Positions 44,109 to 53,646 of a DNA stretch of 64,000 nt are shown here, one piece after another. The notes under the pieces were generated by a model, which saw nothing but the letters and a program-made list of their open reading frames with translations, did no database searches and was not told the DNA's origin. Position 1 is the stretch's first letter. Each line of letters starts with the position of its first letter. The position numbers and the translations under genes were made by a program. Location: assembly GCF_027497235.1 (NCBI RefSeq), contig NZ_CP114902.1:6722001-6786000 (forward strand), given 5' to 3'. This DNA is from Micromonospora sp. WMMD1128. GTDB taxonomy: Bacteria > Actinomycetota > Actinomycetes > Mycobacteriales > Micromonosporaceae.

Positions 44109-45329
44109 CTAGTCGTGCGCGCGTTTCGGCATCGGGGGAGAATCCGCCTGCCAGGTCACCAGCCACTCCGGGGGCTCCGCCCGGTCCAGTCGCCAGCCGA
44201 CCAGCAATGCCAGTTGTCGGGATATCGCGAGATCCAGGAGAGGCCACGCGGTGTCGAAGCCGTTGTCGCGCACGGGCATCCGCTTCCATCCGGAGCCGTC
44301 GACGGAGTACCAGACCAGACCGGACTGCTCCTGCCCATCGCTGCCGTAGGTGTGTCCGACGGCGACGAATCCGCTGCCCCAGGTCCGCACCGCGGCCACC
44401 CGGCGTTGATCCGGCGGGACGACACCGGCGTCGGGCAGATGTCCCGGCTCGATGGTCGCCCGCCTCCACTTCCCCTGACGGCGGTACCAGGCCAGCGGTT
44501 CCTCGGATCCCGCTCGATGGGCCAGGAGCACCGTCGTGTCGGCGTTGCCGCTCACGTGGTCGACGGCGCCGACGTCTCCGAGCCCTTCGGTGATGTCCTG
44601 CCACCGGCCATTGTCCCGGGAGAAGAGGATCTTCGTTTCCTTCGCGGTGGTCATGGCCAGGAGGAAGCCGTCCGGCGTCGCCGCCAACGTGGTGAGGGGC
44701 GGATCCGGGTCGACCGGGCCGGGCACCTTGACCATCGCGGTGAAGGTGTGACCGTCCGGCGAGTACCACACATAGACGCCGTGGTGCCGGGCGGGCGTGA
44801 CGGCATCCCGGCCGACCACCAGCACACCCTCCGGGCCTGCCGCGATGGCGACGGCGAGATCCCCCCGGTAGCGCACGGCCAGATCCCCGAACTCCAATCG
44901 GGTTGTGTCCCAGGTGTCGCCATCCTCGGTGCGTCGTACCACGAGGTCGTTCCGCGTGTCCCAGCCGAGGAGGTAGGCCGCCTCGCCATAGGCTGCCGCG
45001 AACCGGTCGCAGCAGCTAGGTGGCTTCATCGTCCCTTTCGGCGTGCTCAGGTGCCAGGTACGACCATCCGTGGACGTGTAGGTCTCCTCGTCGCGCCCTT
45101 CCAGGCCACCGGCGTCGTGGGCGAGCAGGAAACCGCCGTCCCATCCCACCGCCTCCAGATCGACGCCGATCGTCCCCAGCCGGGTCGGCGGCATCCTGAG
45201 CCACTCGGGCGGCTGGAAGGTGACCTGTCCGGGTGGCCTGGAGCTGGTTGTCGGGCGGGACCGCGAGGCGTCGTCCGTGCACCCCGATGCGAGCAGCAGG
45301 AGCAGCGCGGTTGCCAGTCGGGTCAGCAC
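44109..45329 (-). CDS. Lipoprotein with BNR/Asp-box beta-propeller repeats
   Basis: A 406-residue lipoprotein: signal peptide LTRLATALLLLLASGC with the lipobox Cys about residue 17. At least five Asp-box-like repeats follow, spaced along the chain (STDGRTWHLS, TEDGDTWDTT, SPDGHTFTAM, SRDNGRWQDI, SVDGSGWKRM), as in sialidase-type beta-propellers. No sialidase catalytic residues are recognised, so it is probably a binding or structural protein on the outer face of the membrane. The GTG at 45329 has GGAGG five bases upstream and overlaps the stop of the upstream gene by 7 bp, indicating co-translation with the DUF4145-like membrane protein. Confidence 0.82.
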   Translation of the reverse strand: MLTRLATALLLLLASGCTDDASRSRPTTSSRPPGQVTFQPPEWLRMPPTRLGTIGVDLEAVGWDGGFLLAHDAGGLEGRDEETYTSTDGRTWHLSTPKGTMKPPSCCDRFAAAYGEAAYLLGWDTRNDLVVRRTEDGDTWDTTRLEFGDLAVRYRGDLAVAIAAGPEGVLVVGRDAVTPARHHGVYVWYSPDGHTFTAMVKVPGPVDPDPPLTTLAATPDGFLLAMTTAKETKILFSRDNGRWQDITEGLGDVGAVDHVSGNADTTVLLAHRAGSEEPLAWYRRQGKWRRATIEPGHLPDAGVVPPDQRRVAAVRTWGSGFVAVGHTYGSDGQEQSGLVWYSVDGSGWKRMPVRDNGFDTAWPLLDLAISRQLALLVGWRLDRAEPPEWLVTWQADSPPMPKRAHD

Positions 45330-46570
45330 GACGGCCTCCACTGTGAGTCGGCGAGGTGCAGGCAGAATTTTCGGGCGGCGGTGGGAGCGGTGACGCGGAA
45401 CGGCGGCTGTGCGGGGTCCGGAAGCACCAGAGATCCCGCATCGGCGCCGGAGGTCCAGCTCAGGACCAGCCGGAACTCGACCTCCGCGCCGCTCACTCTC
45501 GGCGTGATCAGGAACTGCTCCGGCTCGGTCTGGTTGATCTTGTACGGAAACGGGACCGAGCCAGCCTCCGCGACGACCCGGGGACGGACGGCGTCGAGAT
45601 CCAGCAGGAACTTCCGGGGCCGGAGGCCTCCCTCGCAGCCCACCGGCAGGTACGTCCCGATCATCGCCGGGTCGCGCCGCTGCACCTCCACCTTCATCGA
45701 CTGGAGCACGACTGACCGGTCGGCCAGGCCCTGCACGGTGAGGGTGATTTCTCCGTTGCTGGCCAGCACCGCCTCCGCCGAGGGACGGCTCGGGGAGTAG
45801 GGGACCGGGGCACTGCCCCGGCCGGGGACCACCCAGCCGGAGGATCGGCAGGCGACCGCGTCGAACGAGACAGCAGCCGCGATCGGGGGCCCCGACGGCG
45901 GTCCCGGGGAGGGAGGACCGTCGGTCGCGGGGTCGCGTGTCGACGGGAGTTGGGACGATCCCACGAGAATGGCTACGGCTACCGCCGCCGCGATCGCGGC
46001 GCTGCCGGCGGCCACCTTCAACCCGGTCGACACCGACCGGTCCCGCCCCACCTCGGACTCGAATGCCTGTTGGAGCTTGTCCAACCTCTTGTTGATGTTG
46101 CTGAGTGAATCGCGCAGCGAGGTTGTCTCGGCCGCCGGCCGGCGTGTGAATGAATGAGTGACTTCGCGACCGGTCTGGGCGCGGTACCACCATGCTCCCA
46201 GCTCGAAGCAGGCGGCGACCACCGATGCCGCTTTCTCGGTTTCGCCGCAGTACTCGTGAACCGCCTGGTTGCCGTCACGTCGGATGAGGTGAAAGATTTG
46301 CGCGACGTGTTCCGGGACGACCCCGACCCGCGCCAGTTCCCTAATCCGGAAGTTCTGGTCCTTGATCTTCCTCGGTTCGAGTCCCGCCTGCTTGGCCAGC
46401 ATCTTCGCCATGGTTTCGGCGAACCTGCGCGCTTTCGCCAGCGCCGCGTCCGGGTCGGAGTCGACATACATCTCCGCCGCTGCCGCGTCCGCCGCCAGGA
46501 CGAGCGCCGGCTCTGCCAGGAAACGGAAGTTGTCCGACGATTCCACGAGGAGTGTCAGTTGATCAGTCAT
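45323..46570 (-). CDS. DUF4145/HEPN-like domain protein with one transmembrane helix
   Basis: A 415-residue protein. The N-terminal 150 residues are helical: SSDNFRFLAEPALVLAADAA, DPDAALAKARRFAETMAKMLAKQAGLE, then GNQAVHEYCGETEKAASVVAACFELGAWWY. They resemble DUF4145, a HEPN-type domain also found at the N-terminus of type I restriction subunits. A coiled stretch (LRDSLSNINKRLDKLQQAFES) leads to one transmembrane helix (about residues 215-235), a Pro-rich linker, and an extracytoplasmic beta-rich domain of about 160 residues with no known family. The ATG has GGGAGAG upstream. Coupled to the propeller lipoprotein. A defence or stress-sensing role is speculative. Confidence 0.75.
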   Translation of the reverse strand: MTDQLTLLVESSDNFRFLAEPALVLAADAAAAEMYVDSDPDAALAKARRFAETMAKMLAKQAGLEPRKIKDQNFRIRELARVGVVPEHVAQIFHLIRRDGNQAVHEYCGETEKAASVVAACFELGAWWYRAQTGREVTHSFTRRPAAETTSLRDSLSNINKRLDKLQQAFESEVGRDRSVSTGLKVAAGSAAIAAAVAVAILVGSSQLPSTRDPATDGPPSPGPPSGPPIAAAVSFDAVACRSSGWVVPGRGSAPVPYSPSRPSAEAVLASNGEITLTVQGLADRSVVLQSMKVEVQRRDPAMIGTYLPVGCEGGLRPRKFLLDLDAVRPRVVAEAGSVPFPYKINQTEPEQFLITPRVSGAEVEFRLVLSWTSGADAGSLVLPDPAQPPFRVTAPTAARKFCLHLADSQWRPSC

Positions 46571-46864
46571 CGCTCTCCCAGGTGCCAAGATGCGAGCAGG
46601 ACAGAATAGCGGGAGGCGACGATCAGCAGAAGAGGCGGCGCGGGCGAATCGAGCTCGAATCCGCCCGGTTGCGAGGCGGTGGAATCCGAATTGATCTCGC
46701 ATTGATGTCTGTCAAGCGAGTTGCCCCGCTCTCGTCCGGACCGATGCGGCGTGCGGGCCGCTGCCCCTCTCCGGCCGTGGGGTATTGACGTGATCGGAGA
46801 ATCGCGCCAGGCTGTGGCGGCGCTCCCAACGGCGAGCTTCGATTTCCTTCGGAAGGAAAAGCTC
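46571..46864. other. Divergent intergenic region
   Basis: About 290 bases between the DUF4145-like gene (minus) and the GH44 gene (plus). TTGACG at about 46786 could be a -35 element for the glucanase, but no clear -10 is seen. GGCGCTCCC at about 46820 resembles half of a CebR-type cellulose-response operator (TGGGAGCGCTCCCA); the full palindrome is absent. Confidence 0.35.
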
Positions 46865-49135
46865 GTGCGTCCCACCACCGCACTGCTCCCGGTCGTGCTG
46901 GCCGCCACCCTCGGCGGCCTGGCCCTGCCGGAACCCGCCCTGGCTGCGGCCGGCCCGGCGCTGGCCGTCGACGCCACCGCCGGCCGGCACGCGATCAGCC
47001 CGTACGTCTACGGCATGAACTTCGCCGACGAGGCCCTCGCCCGGGAGCTGCGGCTGCCGGTGCACCGGTACGGCGGCAACGCCACCACCAGGTACAACTT
47101 CCGCAACGACACCACCAACCGGGCCGCGGACTGGTATTTCGAGAACATCCCGAACGACAACCCGGACCCGGACAGCCTTCCCGACGGCTCGGACAGCGAC
47201 CGGTTCGTGGCGCGGAACAAGGCCACCGGCACCGACACCATCATGACCGTGCCGATGATCGGCTGGGTCGCCAAGGACCGGGCCAGGGCGTGCGGTTTCA
47301 GCGTCGCCAAGTACGGCCCGCAGGAGTCCACCGACCCGTGGGCGCCGGACTGTGGCAACGGGAAGAAGCCGGACGGCAGCCTGATCACCGGCAACGACCC
47401 GGAGGACACCAGCGTGGCGGTCGGGACGCAGTACGCCGCCGACTTCGTCACCCACCTCAAGGAGCGGTTCGGCGCGGCCGGGAACGGCGGGGTTCGGTTC
47501 TACAACCTGGACAACGAGCCGGACCTGTGGCACTCCACCCACCGCGACGTCCGCCCGGCCGGGCTGGGCTACGACGAGCTGCGCGACCGCACCTACCAGT
47601 ACGCCGCGGCGATCAAGGCGGCCGACCCGGGGGCGAAGACGCTCGGCCCGGTCGGCTGGGGCCTGAACTCGATCTTCTACTCGGGCCTGGACCAGGACAC
47701 CTGCTCCCGGACCGGCTGCTGGTCCAACCCGCCGGACAAGGCCGTGCACGGGGGCCAGGATCTCGGCCCGTGGTATCTGGACCGGATGCGGGAGTACGAG
47801 CAGGAGCACGGCAACCGAATCCTCGACTACTTCGACGTGCACCTCTACCCGCAGCAGTCCGGCGTCAGCGGGTCGGACGCAGGCGACGCCACCACCCAGG
47901 CGCTGCGCCTGCGCTCGACGCGTCAGCTCTGGGATCCGACGTACGTGGACGAGAGCTGGATCAACCAGCCGGTCCGCTTCATTCCCCGGATGCGGGAGCT
48001 GGCCGACAAGCACTACCCCGGCACGAAGATCGCGATGACCGAGTACAGCTGGGGCGGGTTCGGTTCGCTCAACGGCGCGCTCGCCCAGGCGGACGTGCTC
48101 GGCATCTTCGGCCGGGAGGGGCTCGACCTGGCCAGCCTCTGGACCGCGCCGACGGCCGACCAGCCGGTGGCCAACGCCTTCCGCATCTACCGCAACTACG
48201 ACGGCAAGGGCGGCGCGTTCGGTGAGACGTCCGTCCGGGCGACGAGCGCCGACCAGGACAAACTGGCCGTGTACGCGGCCGAGCGCACCTCCGACAAGGC
48301 GACCACCCTGGTGGTGGTGAACAAGAGCGGGGACGACCTGACCAGCCCGGTGGCGCTCACCGGCGTCACCGCCAGCAGCGCCGAGGTGTACCGCTACAGC
48401 GCGGCGAACCTCACCGGGATCACCCGGGAGGCCGACCAGTCGGTGACCGCCAACCGCTTCACCGCCACGTTCCCGGCCAACTCGATCACCCACCTGGTGC
48501 TGCCGCGTGGCGCCGCGCCCGGCGACACCGAGCCGCCGACCGCGCCGGGCAAGCCGACCGCCGGCACGGTCACCGCCGACAGTGTCGCGCTGAGCTGGGC
48601 GCCGTCCACCGACGACACCGGCGTGACCGGGTACGACGTGCACCGGGTCGACGCCACCGGCACGGTGAAGGTGGGCAGCGCCACCGGCACCTCGTACACC
48701 GCGACCGGGTTGAGCCCGGACACCCCATACACCTTCGTGGTGACCGCTCGCGACGCGGCGGGCAACGTCTCGACGGCCTCGCCCGGGCTGGCGGTGCGGA
48801 CCGCGCCCACCACCCCGGCCGGCGGCTGCTCGGTGGCATACGCGGCGAACAGTTGGCCGGGCGGCTTCACCGCGACCGTCACGATCAAGAACACCGGCAC
48901 CACCGCGATCGACGGCTGGAAGTTGGGCTTCGACTTCCCGACCGCCACCCAGAAGGTCGGTCAGGGCTGGTCGGCGACGTGGGAGCAGAGCGGGGTGGGT
49001 GTGACTGCGGAGAGCCTGAGTTGGAACGCCCGGCTGGCCCCCGGCGCGTCGACGAGCATCGGCTTCAACGGCTCGTGGAGCGGCACCAACCCGGCGCCGG
49101 CCGTCTTCGTGCTCAACGGCAGGCGCTGCGGCTGA
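46865..49135 (+). CDS. Secreted GH44 endoglucanase/xyloglucanase with FnIII and CBM2
   Basis: A 756-residue secreted glycoside hydrolase. Signal peptide LLPVVLAATLGGLALPEPALAAAG; GH44 catalytic domain (about residues 35-540) with AISPYVYGMNFADE at the start, the acid/base Glu in YNLDNEPDLWHSTH and the nucleophile Glu in IAMTEYSWGGFGS. Then a fibronectin type III domain (TAPGKPTAGTVTADSVALSW, about 560-645) and a C-terminal family 2 carbohydrate-binding module (CSVAYAANSWPGGFTATVTI ... GRRCG). It would hydrolyse beta-1,4-glucans outside the cell. The GTG has GGAAGGA upstream; the earlier open frame lacks a secretion signal. Confidence 0.93.
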   Translation: MRPTTALLPVVLAATLGGLALPEPALAAAGPALAVDATAGRHAISPYVYGMNFADEALARELRLPVHRYGGNATTRYNFRNDTTNRAADWYFENIPNDNPDPDSLPDGSDSDRFVARNKATGTDTIMTVPMIGWVAKDRARACGFSVAKYGPQESTDPWAPDCGNGKKPDGSLITGNDPEDTSVAVGTQYAADFVTHLKERFGAAGNGGVRFYNLDNEPDLWHSTHRDVRPAGLGYDELRDRTYQYAAAIKAADPGAKTLGPVGWGLNSIFYSGLDQDTCSRTGCWSNPPDKAVHGGQDLGPWYLDRMREYEQEHGNRILDYFDVHLYPQQSGVSGSDAGDATTQALRLRSTRQLWDPTYVDESWINQPVRFIPRMRELADKHYPGTKIAMTEYSWGGFGSLNGALAQADVLGIFGREGLDLASLWTAPTADQPVANAFRIYRNYDGKGGAFGETSVRATSADQDKLAVYAAERTSDKATTLVVVNKSGDDLTSPVALTGVTASSAEVYRYSAANLTGITREADQSVTANRFTATFPANSITHLVLPRGAAPGDTEPPTAPGKPTAGTVTADSVALSWAPSTDDTGVTGYDVHRVDATGTVKVGSATGTSYTATGLSPDTPYTFVVTARDAAGNVSTASPGLAVRTAPTTPAGGCSVAYAANSWPGGFTATVTIKNTGTTAIDGWKLGFDFPTATQKVGQGWSATWEQSGVGVTAESLSWNARLAPGASTSIGFNGSWSGTNPAPAVFVLNGRRCG

Positions 49136-49142
49136 CCCCGAT

Positions 49143-49176
49143 CCGGGCCGGGGGTGCGGCGACGCCCCCGGCCCGG
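49143..49176. terminator. Bidirectional hairpin terminator
   Basis: A 12-bp GC stem (CCGGGCCGGGGG and complement) with a ten-base loop lies between the convergent GH44 and histidine kinase genes. Confidence 0.7.
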
Positions 49177-49196
49177 CCCCCGCCGGCGCCGCCCGG

Positions 49197-50984
49197 TCAC
49201 TGCGGAACGGGTGCGACGATCGGCAGCCGGATGGTGAAGGTGCTGCCCTGACCGAGGACGCTCGCCACCGAGATCGTGCCGTCATGTGCCTCGGCCAGCT
49301 TGCGGGCGATCGACAGGCCGAGACCGCTCCCGCCGGTGCTACGCGTCCGCGAGTCGTCGGCCCGCCAGAAACGGTCGAAGACCTTCGCCGTGTCGGCGGG
49401 CGCGATGCCGGTGCCGGTGTCGGAGACGGCGATGGTGAGCTGGTCGTCCACCACCACGCAGCGGACCGTGACCGATCCGCCGGCGGGGGTGTGCCGGATC
49501 GCGTTGGCGACCACGTTTCCGACGAGCTGCCGCAGCCGGGCGCCGTCGACCGCCGTCTCCGGGTCGGCGACCACCTCGGTGGCCAGCCGCACGCCGGCGG
49601 CCTCGGCGGCGCCCCGATGCGCCTCGACGACCTGCTCCAGCAGGTCGGCCACGAAGTGCGGTTCACGGTGGATGCGCAGGTCACCGGCGTCGGCGGCGGC
49701 CAGGTCCCGCAGGTCGTCGATGATGTGCTGGAGCAGCAACGCCTCGTCGAGCAGCAGGTTGAGCAGTTGCGCGTCGGGCTGGGCGAGCCCGTCCTGGGCG
49801 GCCTCCAGCCAACTGCGGATGTTGCTCAGCGGCGTCCGCAACTCGTGCGCCACGTCGCTGACCATGCTCTTGCGCAACGCCTCGGTCTGTTCCCGCCGGG
49901 CGGCGAGGTCGTTGAGGGCGGTGGCCAGCAGGCCGATCTCGTCGCGGGTGGTCACCGGCACCCGGGCCTGCTCGTCCGCCGGCAGCCGGGTGGCGTCGGT
50001 GAGCGCCCGCAGCGGTCGCACCAGCCGCCGCCCGACCAGCACGGTGACGAGCACGGTGGCGGCCAGCACCGCGCCTGTCACCTCGACGATGCGGATCACG
50101 TTCGCCCGGGACAGGTTGAACACGGGCTCGGTGGTGCCCTGGGCCTCGTCGGTCACGAAGAGCAGGGCCGGCGGCGCCACGTACGGCCGCAACTGGGCGA
50201 GCTGTGCCTTCTGGAGGCAGGCGTCGACCTGCTTGTCGAACTCGGCGTCGCCGCTCGGGATCGCCGTACGGTCGAGTTGGATCGCGACCCGTTCCGGCGC
50301 TCCCGCCTTGCGCATGCAGGACCTTGTCGCGGCCTCGAGCTGCTCGATCGGCTCGGCCTCGCTCCGCAACGGTCGGGTCAGCTCGGCCGGCTCGCAGGAG
50401 CTGACGATGTCGCGCGGATCCGTTCCGGTCACCTGGACCGACGCCCGACCGGTCGGGCCCATCACGACCTTCACGCCCAGCTTGGAGTCGCGGCGGATGC
50501 AGTCGTGCCACTGTCCGGCGAGTGTCCGGGTGAAGGCGCTCTCCCGCTTGGTCAGCACGTACGGCCCGAGCACGCGCGGGTCGATCCGCGCGCTCCCACC
50601 GGTCAGGCCCAGGTCCACCTGCAACGGGTCGACGGTCGCCGAGGGGCGCGCCGCCCGCAACGACGGGCCGTCCGGCGCGGAGTCGGCGATCACCTGCCGC
50701 TCCGGGGTCATCAGCGTGATCCGGCGTTCGAGCGTGTCGGCCCGCTCGGCGAGCACGGCGGTCACCCCCGACCAGTCCCGGTGGGAAGCGGCGTAGCCCA
50801 CCAGGGTGTCGTAGATGTCCTTGTCGTCGGCGAGGGAACGGCCCTGCGCCTGCTGGATGGCCTGCGTCGTCGACTGCACGGCCAGCCACGTCGTCGCGAG
50901 GATCGCGCAGACCGCCACCAGCAGGGAGGTGGCCAGCAGCCGCACCACCAGGCTGCGGTGCGGTGGCACCCGCTGGCGTCTCAC
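49197..50984 (-). CDS. OmpR-type sensor histidine kinase with large extracytoplasmic domain
   Basis: A 595-residue kinase: TM1 (about residues 13-33), an extracytoplasmic domain of about 270 residues with three Cys in CIRRDSKLG, SCEPAEL and SCMRKAG plus CLQKAQ, TM2 (about 305-327), HAMP (RPLRALTDATRLPADEQ), H-box MVSDVAHELRTPLSNIRSWLE, N-box NVVANAIRHTPAGG, G1 DTGTGIAP and G2 GGSGLGLSIARKL. The Cys pattern suggests disulfides in the sensor. The GTG overlaps the response-regulator stop (GTGA). It is divergent from a MacAB-like exporter and probably controls it. Confidence 0.93.
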   Translation of the reverse strand: MRRQRVPPHRSLVVRLLATSLLVAVCAILATTWLAVQSTTQAIQQAQGRSLADDKDIYDTLVGYAASHRDWSGVTAVLAERADTLERRITLMTPERQVIADSAPDGPSLRAARPSATVDPLQVDLGLTGGSARIDPRVLGPYVLTKRESAFTRTLAGQWHDCIRRDSKLGVKVVMGPTGRASVQVTGTDPRDIVSSCEPAELTRPLRSEAEPIEQLEAATRSCMRKAGAPERVAIQLDRTAIPSGDAEFDKQVDACLQKAQLAQLRPYVAPPALLFVTDEAQGTTEPVFNLSRANVIRIVEVTGAVLAATVLVTVLVGRRLVRPLRALTDATRLPADEQARVPVTTRDEIGLLATALNDLAARREQTEALRKSMVSDVAHELRTPLSNIRSWLEAAQDGLAQPDAQLLNLLLDEALLLQHIIDDLRDLAAADAGDLRIHREPHFVADLLEQVVEAHRGAAEAAGVRLATEVVADPETAVDGARLRQLVGNVVANAIRHTPAGGSVTVRCVVVDDQLTIAVSDTGTGIAPADTAKVFDRFWRADDSRTRSTGGSGLGLSIARKLAEAHDGTISVASVLGQGSTFTIRLPIVAPVPQ

Positions 50985-51670
50985 GGCGTACCGGCGGTCA
51001 GCTTGTAGCCGACGCCGTACACGGTCAGCAGCTGCCGGGGGCGGCGGGGGTTCGCCTCGATCTTCCGGCGCAGGTTCATCACGTGCACGTCGATGGTGCG
51101 TCCGGTCGACTCCCGGTCGATGCCCCGGGTGTGTGCCAGCAGTTGGCCGCGGGTGAACACCCGGCCGGGCTGACGCGTCATCGCCGCGAGGATCGCGAAC
51201 TCGCCGGCGGTGCAGTCGACCGGGACACCGCCGGCGGTCACGGTGTGCCGGGCCTCGTCCACGGCGAGGCGCCCGACCCGGTGCACCGGCGCCTGCTGAG
51301 TGGTCGTGGGCACCCGGCGCAGCAGCGTCCGGACCCGGGCCACCAGTTCCCGGGGGCTGAACGGCTTGGTCATGTAGTCGTCGGCGCCGAGGTCCAGCCC
51401 GCGCAGGAGATCGTCCTCACCGGACCGCGCGGTCAGCATCAGCATCAGCACGTCCGACTCCTGCCGGAGGATCCGGCAGACCTCCATGCCGTCCAGCTTC
51501 GGCAGCATCACGTCGAGCAGCAGCAGGTCGAACGCCTGCTGCCGAGCCTGCCGCAGCGCCGCCTCGCCGTCGTGCACGATCGTCGCCTCGTGTCCCTCCG
51601 CGGCGAGGTAGCGGCGCAGCGCCTCGGCCTGCCGCTCGTCGTCCTCGGCGAGCATCACCCGTGCGCACAT
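50981..51670 (-). CDS. OmpR/PhoB-type response regulator
   Basis: A 229-residue regulator with receiver ARVMLAEDDERQAEAL, phospho-acceptor in LLLLDVMLPKLDGMEV, Lys in DDYMTKPFSPRELVAR, and a winged helix (VDCTAGEFAILAAMTRQPGRVFTRGQLL ... DVHVMNLRRKIE ... YGVGYKL). It is first in the minus-strand two-component operon. The 99-bp region to the divergent exporter gene is the probable site of autoregulation and target control. Confidence 0.94.
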   Translation of the reverse strand: MCARVMLAEDDERQAEALRRYLAAEGHEATIVHDGEAALRQARQQAFDLLLLDVMLPKLDGMEVCRILRQESDVLMLMLTARSGEDDLLRGLDLGADDYMTKPFSPRELVARVRTLLRRVPTTTQQAPVHRVGRLAVDEARHTVTAGGVPVDCTAGEFAILAAMTRQPGRVFTRGQLLAHTRGIDRESTGRTIDVHVMNLRRKIEANPRRPRQLLTVYGVGYKLTAGTP

Positions 51671-51769
51671 GGTGGGGACTATAGGTCAGGCACAACGCTG
51701 TCAATCCGGTGAAAAAGACCATGCTCCGGTCTGACAGGTTCCTGATATTCCCGCGCCACCATCGGCGCC

Positions 51770-52969
51770 ATGCCACTGACCCGAACGGTGCCGCAGTCGG
51801 ACACCGAAACCCAGGTCATCCCCCGCGTCGAGGCGCCACCGGCGCCGCGCCGCCGATATCTCAGGGTGATGATTCCCGCGGTCGTCCTCGCCGCGGTGAC
51901 CACCGCGGCCGTCGTCGCCTGGTCCGGCCGAAACGCCGGCCCGGCGCCGACCGCCGACGAACCGACAGGCGTACGGAGCGTCGCGGTGGTGAAGCAGGAC
52001 ATCTCGACGTCGCAGTCGCTGCCGGGCACGCTCGGCTTCGGCGCCGCCCGGTTGCTCAAGGGCAGCGGGAGCGGCACGGTGACCTGGCTGCCCGCGCAGG
52101 GCGCGTCGGTGCGGCGGGGCCAGCAGCTCTACCGGGTCGACGACCGGCCCGTGCCGCTGTTCTACGGCGGGATGCCGCTGTTCCGCCCGCTGCACGACCT
52201 CGACACGGTCGGCCGGGACGTGCGGATCGTCGTCGACAACCTGCGCGCCCTCGGCTACGACGTCGGCGACCAGCCGAAGCCCGGCACCCGACTGACCCGT
52301 ACGCCGTCCACGCCCACCCCGGCGCGCACGGTGGCCAGGGGCGACGGCGTGCTGACCACCGCGCTGCGGGACGCCGTCAAACGCTGGCAGAACGACCTCG
52401 GGGTGCCGGCGACCGGCGCGATCGAGCCGGGGGACGTGGTGGTGCTCGTCGGCGCGGTCCGGGTCGACTCCGTCGCCGCCCAGCCCGGGGACGGCGCGGA
52501 CGCCACGTTGATGTCGGTCACCCAGACCTCGAAGGTGGTCACCGTGCAGGCCGGCATCAGCGACGCGGGCTCCATCGAGCAGGGCGACGCGGTCACCGTG
52601 CACCTGCCCGACGAGAGCACGATCAACGGCCGGGTGACCGCCGTCGGTCAGGCGGTGCAGGCGGCGGAGGGCGAGGCCGGCGCCGGCGGCGCCCCGCCCA
52701 CTGTCACCGTGACGATTGCCGTGAAGAACTCCGCCGCCACCGCCCGGATCAGCCTCGCCGACGTGCGGGTCGACTTCGCCGCCGAGACCCACAAGGACGT
52801 CCTCGTCGTCCCGGTCGGCGCGTTGCTCGCGCTCAGCGAGGGCGGCTACGGGGTACAGATCTCCGGCGGCGGCCTGGTCGCGGTCGAGACCGGTCTCTTC
52901 GCACAGGGACTCGTCGAGGTCGAAGGGGACGGCCTCGACGCGGGCACGATGGTGGTGACCACCTCGTGA
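51770..52969 (+). CDS. MacA/HlyD-type membrane-fusion adaptor with peptidoglycan-binding domain
   Basis: A 399-residue membrane-anchored adaptor: a short cytoplasmic N-terminus, one TM (about residues 34-50), a barrel-sandwich half ([45 protein letters not shown]), and a PG_binding_1 segment (LRALGYDV ... [30 protein letters not shown]). The second half of the HlyD domain ends with a beta-barrel ([22 protein letters not shown]). It links an ABC exporter to the cell wall. The ATG is chosen for the downstream TM context; its ribosome site is weak. The ATPase gene starts in a GTGA overlap with its stop. Confidence 0.88.
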   Translation: MPLTRTVPQSDTETQVIPRVEAPPAPRRRYLRVMIPAVVLAAVTTAAVVAWSGRNAGPAPTADEPTGVRSVAVVKQDISTSQSLPGTLGFGAARLLKGSGSGTVTWLPAQGASVRRGQQLYRVDDRPVPLFYGGMPLFRPLHDLDTVGRDVRIVVDNLRALGYDVGDQPKPGTRLTRTPSTPTPARTVARGDGVLTTALRDAVKRWQNDLGVPATGAIEPGDVVVLVGAVRVDSVAAQPGDGADATLMSVTQTSKVVTVQAGISDAGSIEQGDAVTVHLPDESTINGRVTAVGQAVQAAEGEAGAGGAPPTVTVTIAVKNSAATARISLADVRVDFAAETHKDVLVVPVGALLALSEGGYGVQISGGGLVAVETGLFAQGLVEVEGDGLDAGTMVVTTS

Positions 52970-53646
52970 GTCCGGTGCTCTCGGCGCGCGGCGTCAGCAT
53001 GCGTTACCCGGGTGGGGTCGAGGCGTTGCGGGACGTGTCCCTCGACATCGCCGAGGGCGAGCTGGTCGCCATCGTCGGGCCGTCCGGCTCGGGCAAGTCG
53101 ACCCTGCTCAACCTCATGGGCACCCTGGACCGGCCCACCTCCGGCACGATCTCGATCGCCGGGCAGGACGTGGCCGCGCTCTCCGACCGCCGGCTCTCCG
53201 CCCTGCGGGGGCGCTGGCTCGGTTTCGTCTTCCAACAGTTCCACCTCGCCGACGGCCTCACCGCCGCCGAGAACGTGGCCACCGGCCTGCTCTACGCGGG
53301 TGTGCCGCGCCGCCGCCGCCGCGCGCTGGCGCTGGAGGCGCTCGACCGGGTCGGCCTCGCCCACCGCGTCGCCCACCGTCCGGCCCAACTCTCCGGTGGG
53401 GAGCGTCAGCGCGTCGCCATCGCGCGGGCCCTCGTCAACGGCCCCGCGCTGGTGCTTGCCGACGAACCCACGGGCGCCCTGGACACCGGCAACGGGCTCG
53501 CCGTGCTCCGCCTGCTGCGCCGACTCAACGAGGAGGGCACCACCATCGCCATCATCACCCACGACAACGAGATCGCCGCCGGGCTCCCGCGCCGGGTCGA
53601 GTTGCGCGACGGCCGGCTGGTGCGCGACCTGTCGGTGGTCCGGTGA
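52966..53646 (+). CDS. MacB-type ABC transporter ATP-binding protein
   Basis: A 226-residue ATPase of the LolD/MacB family: Walker [10 protein letters not shown] (residues about 38-46), Q-loop [14 protein letters not shown], signature [15 protein letters not shown], Walker [13 protein letters not shown], and H-loop [11 protein letters not shown]. The GTG start overlaps the adaptor stop and its end overlaps the permease start, giving one translational unit. It powers the export complex with the adaptor and permease. Confidence 0.95.
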   Translation: MSPVLSARGVSMRYPGGVEALRDVSLDIAEGELVAIVGPSGSGKSTLLNLMGTLDRPTSGTISIAGQDVAALSDRRLSALRGRWLGFVFQQFHLADGLTAAENVATGLLYAGVPRRRRRALALEALDRVGLAHRVAHRPAQLSGGERQRVAIARALVNGPALVLADEPTGALDTGNGLAVLRLLRRLNEEGTTIAIITHDNEIAAGLPRRVELRDGRLVRDLSVVR

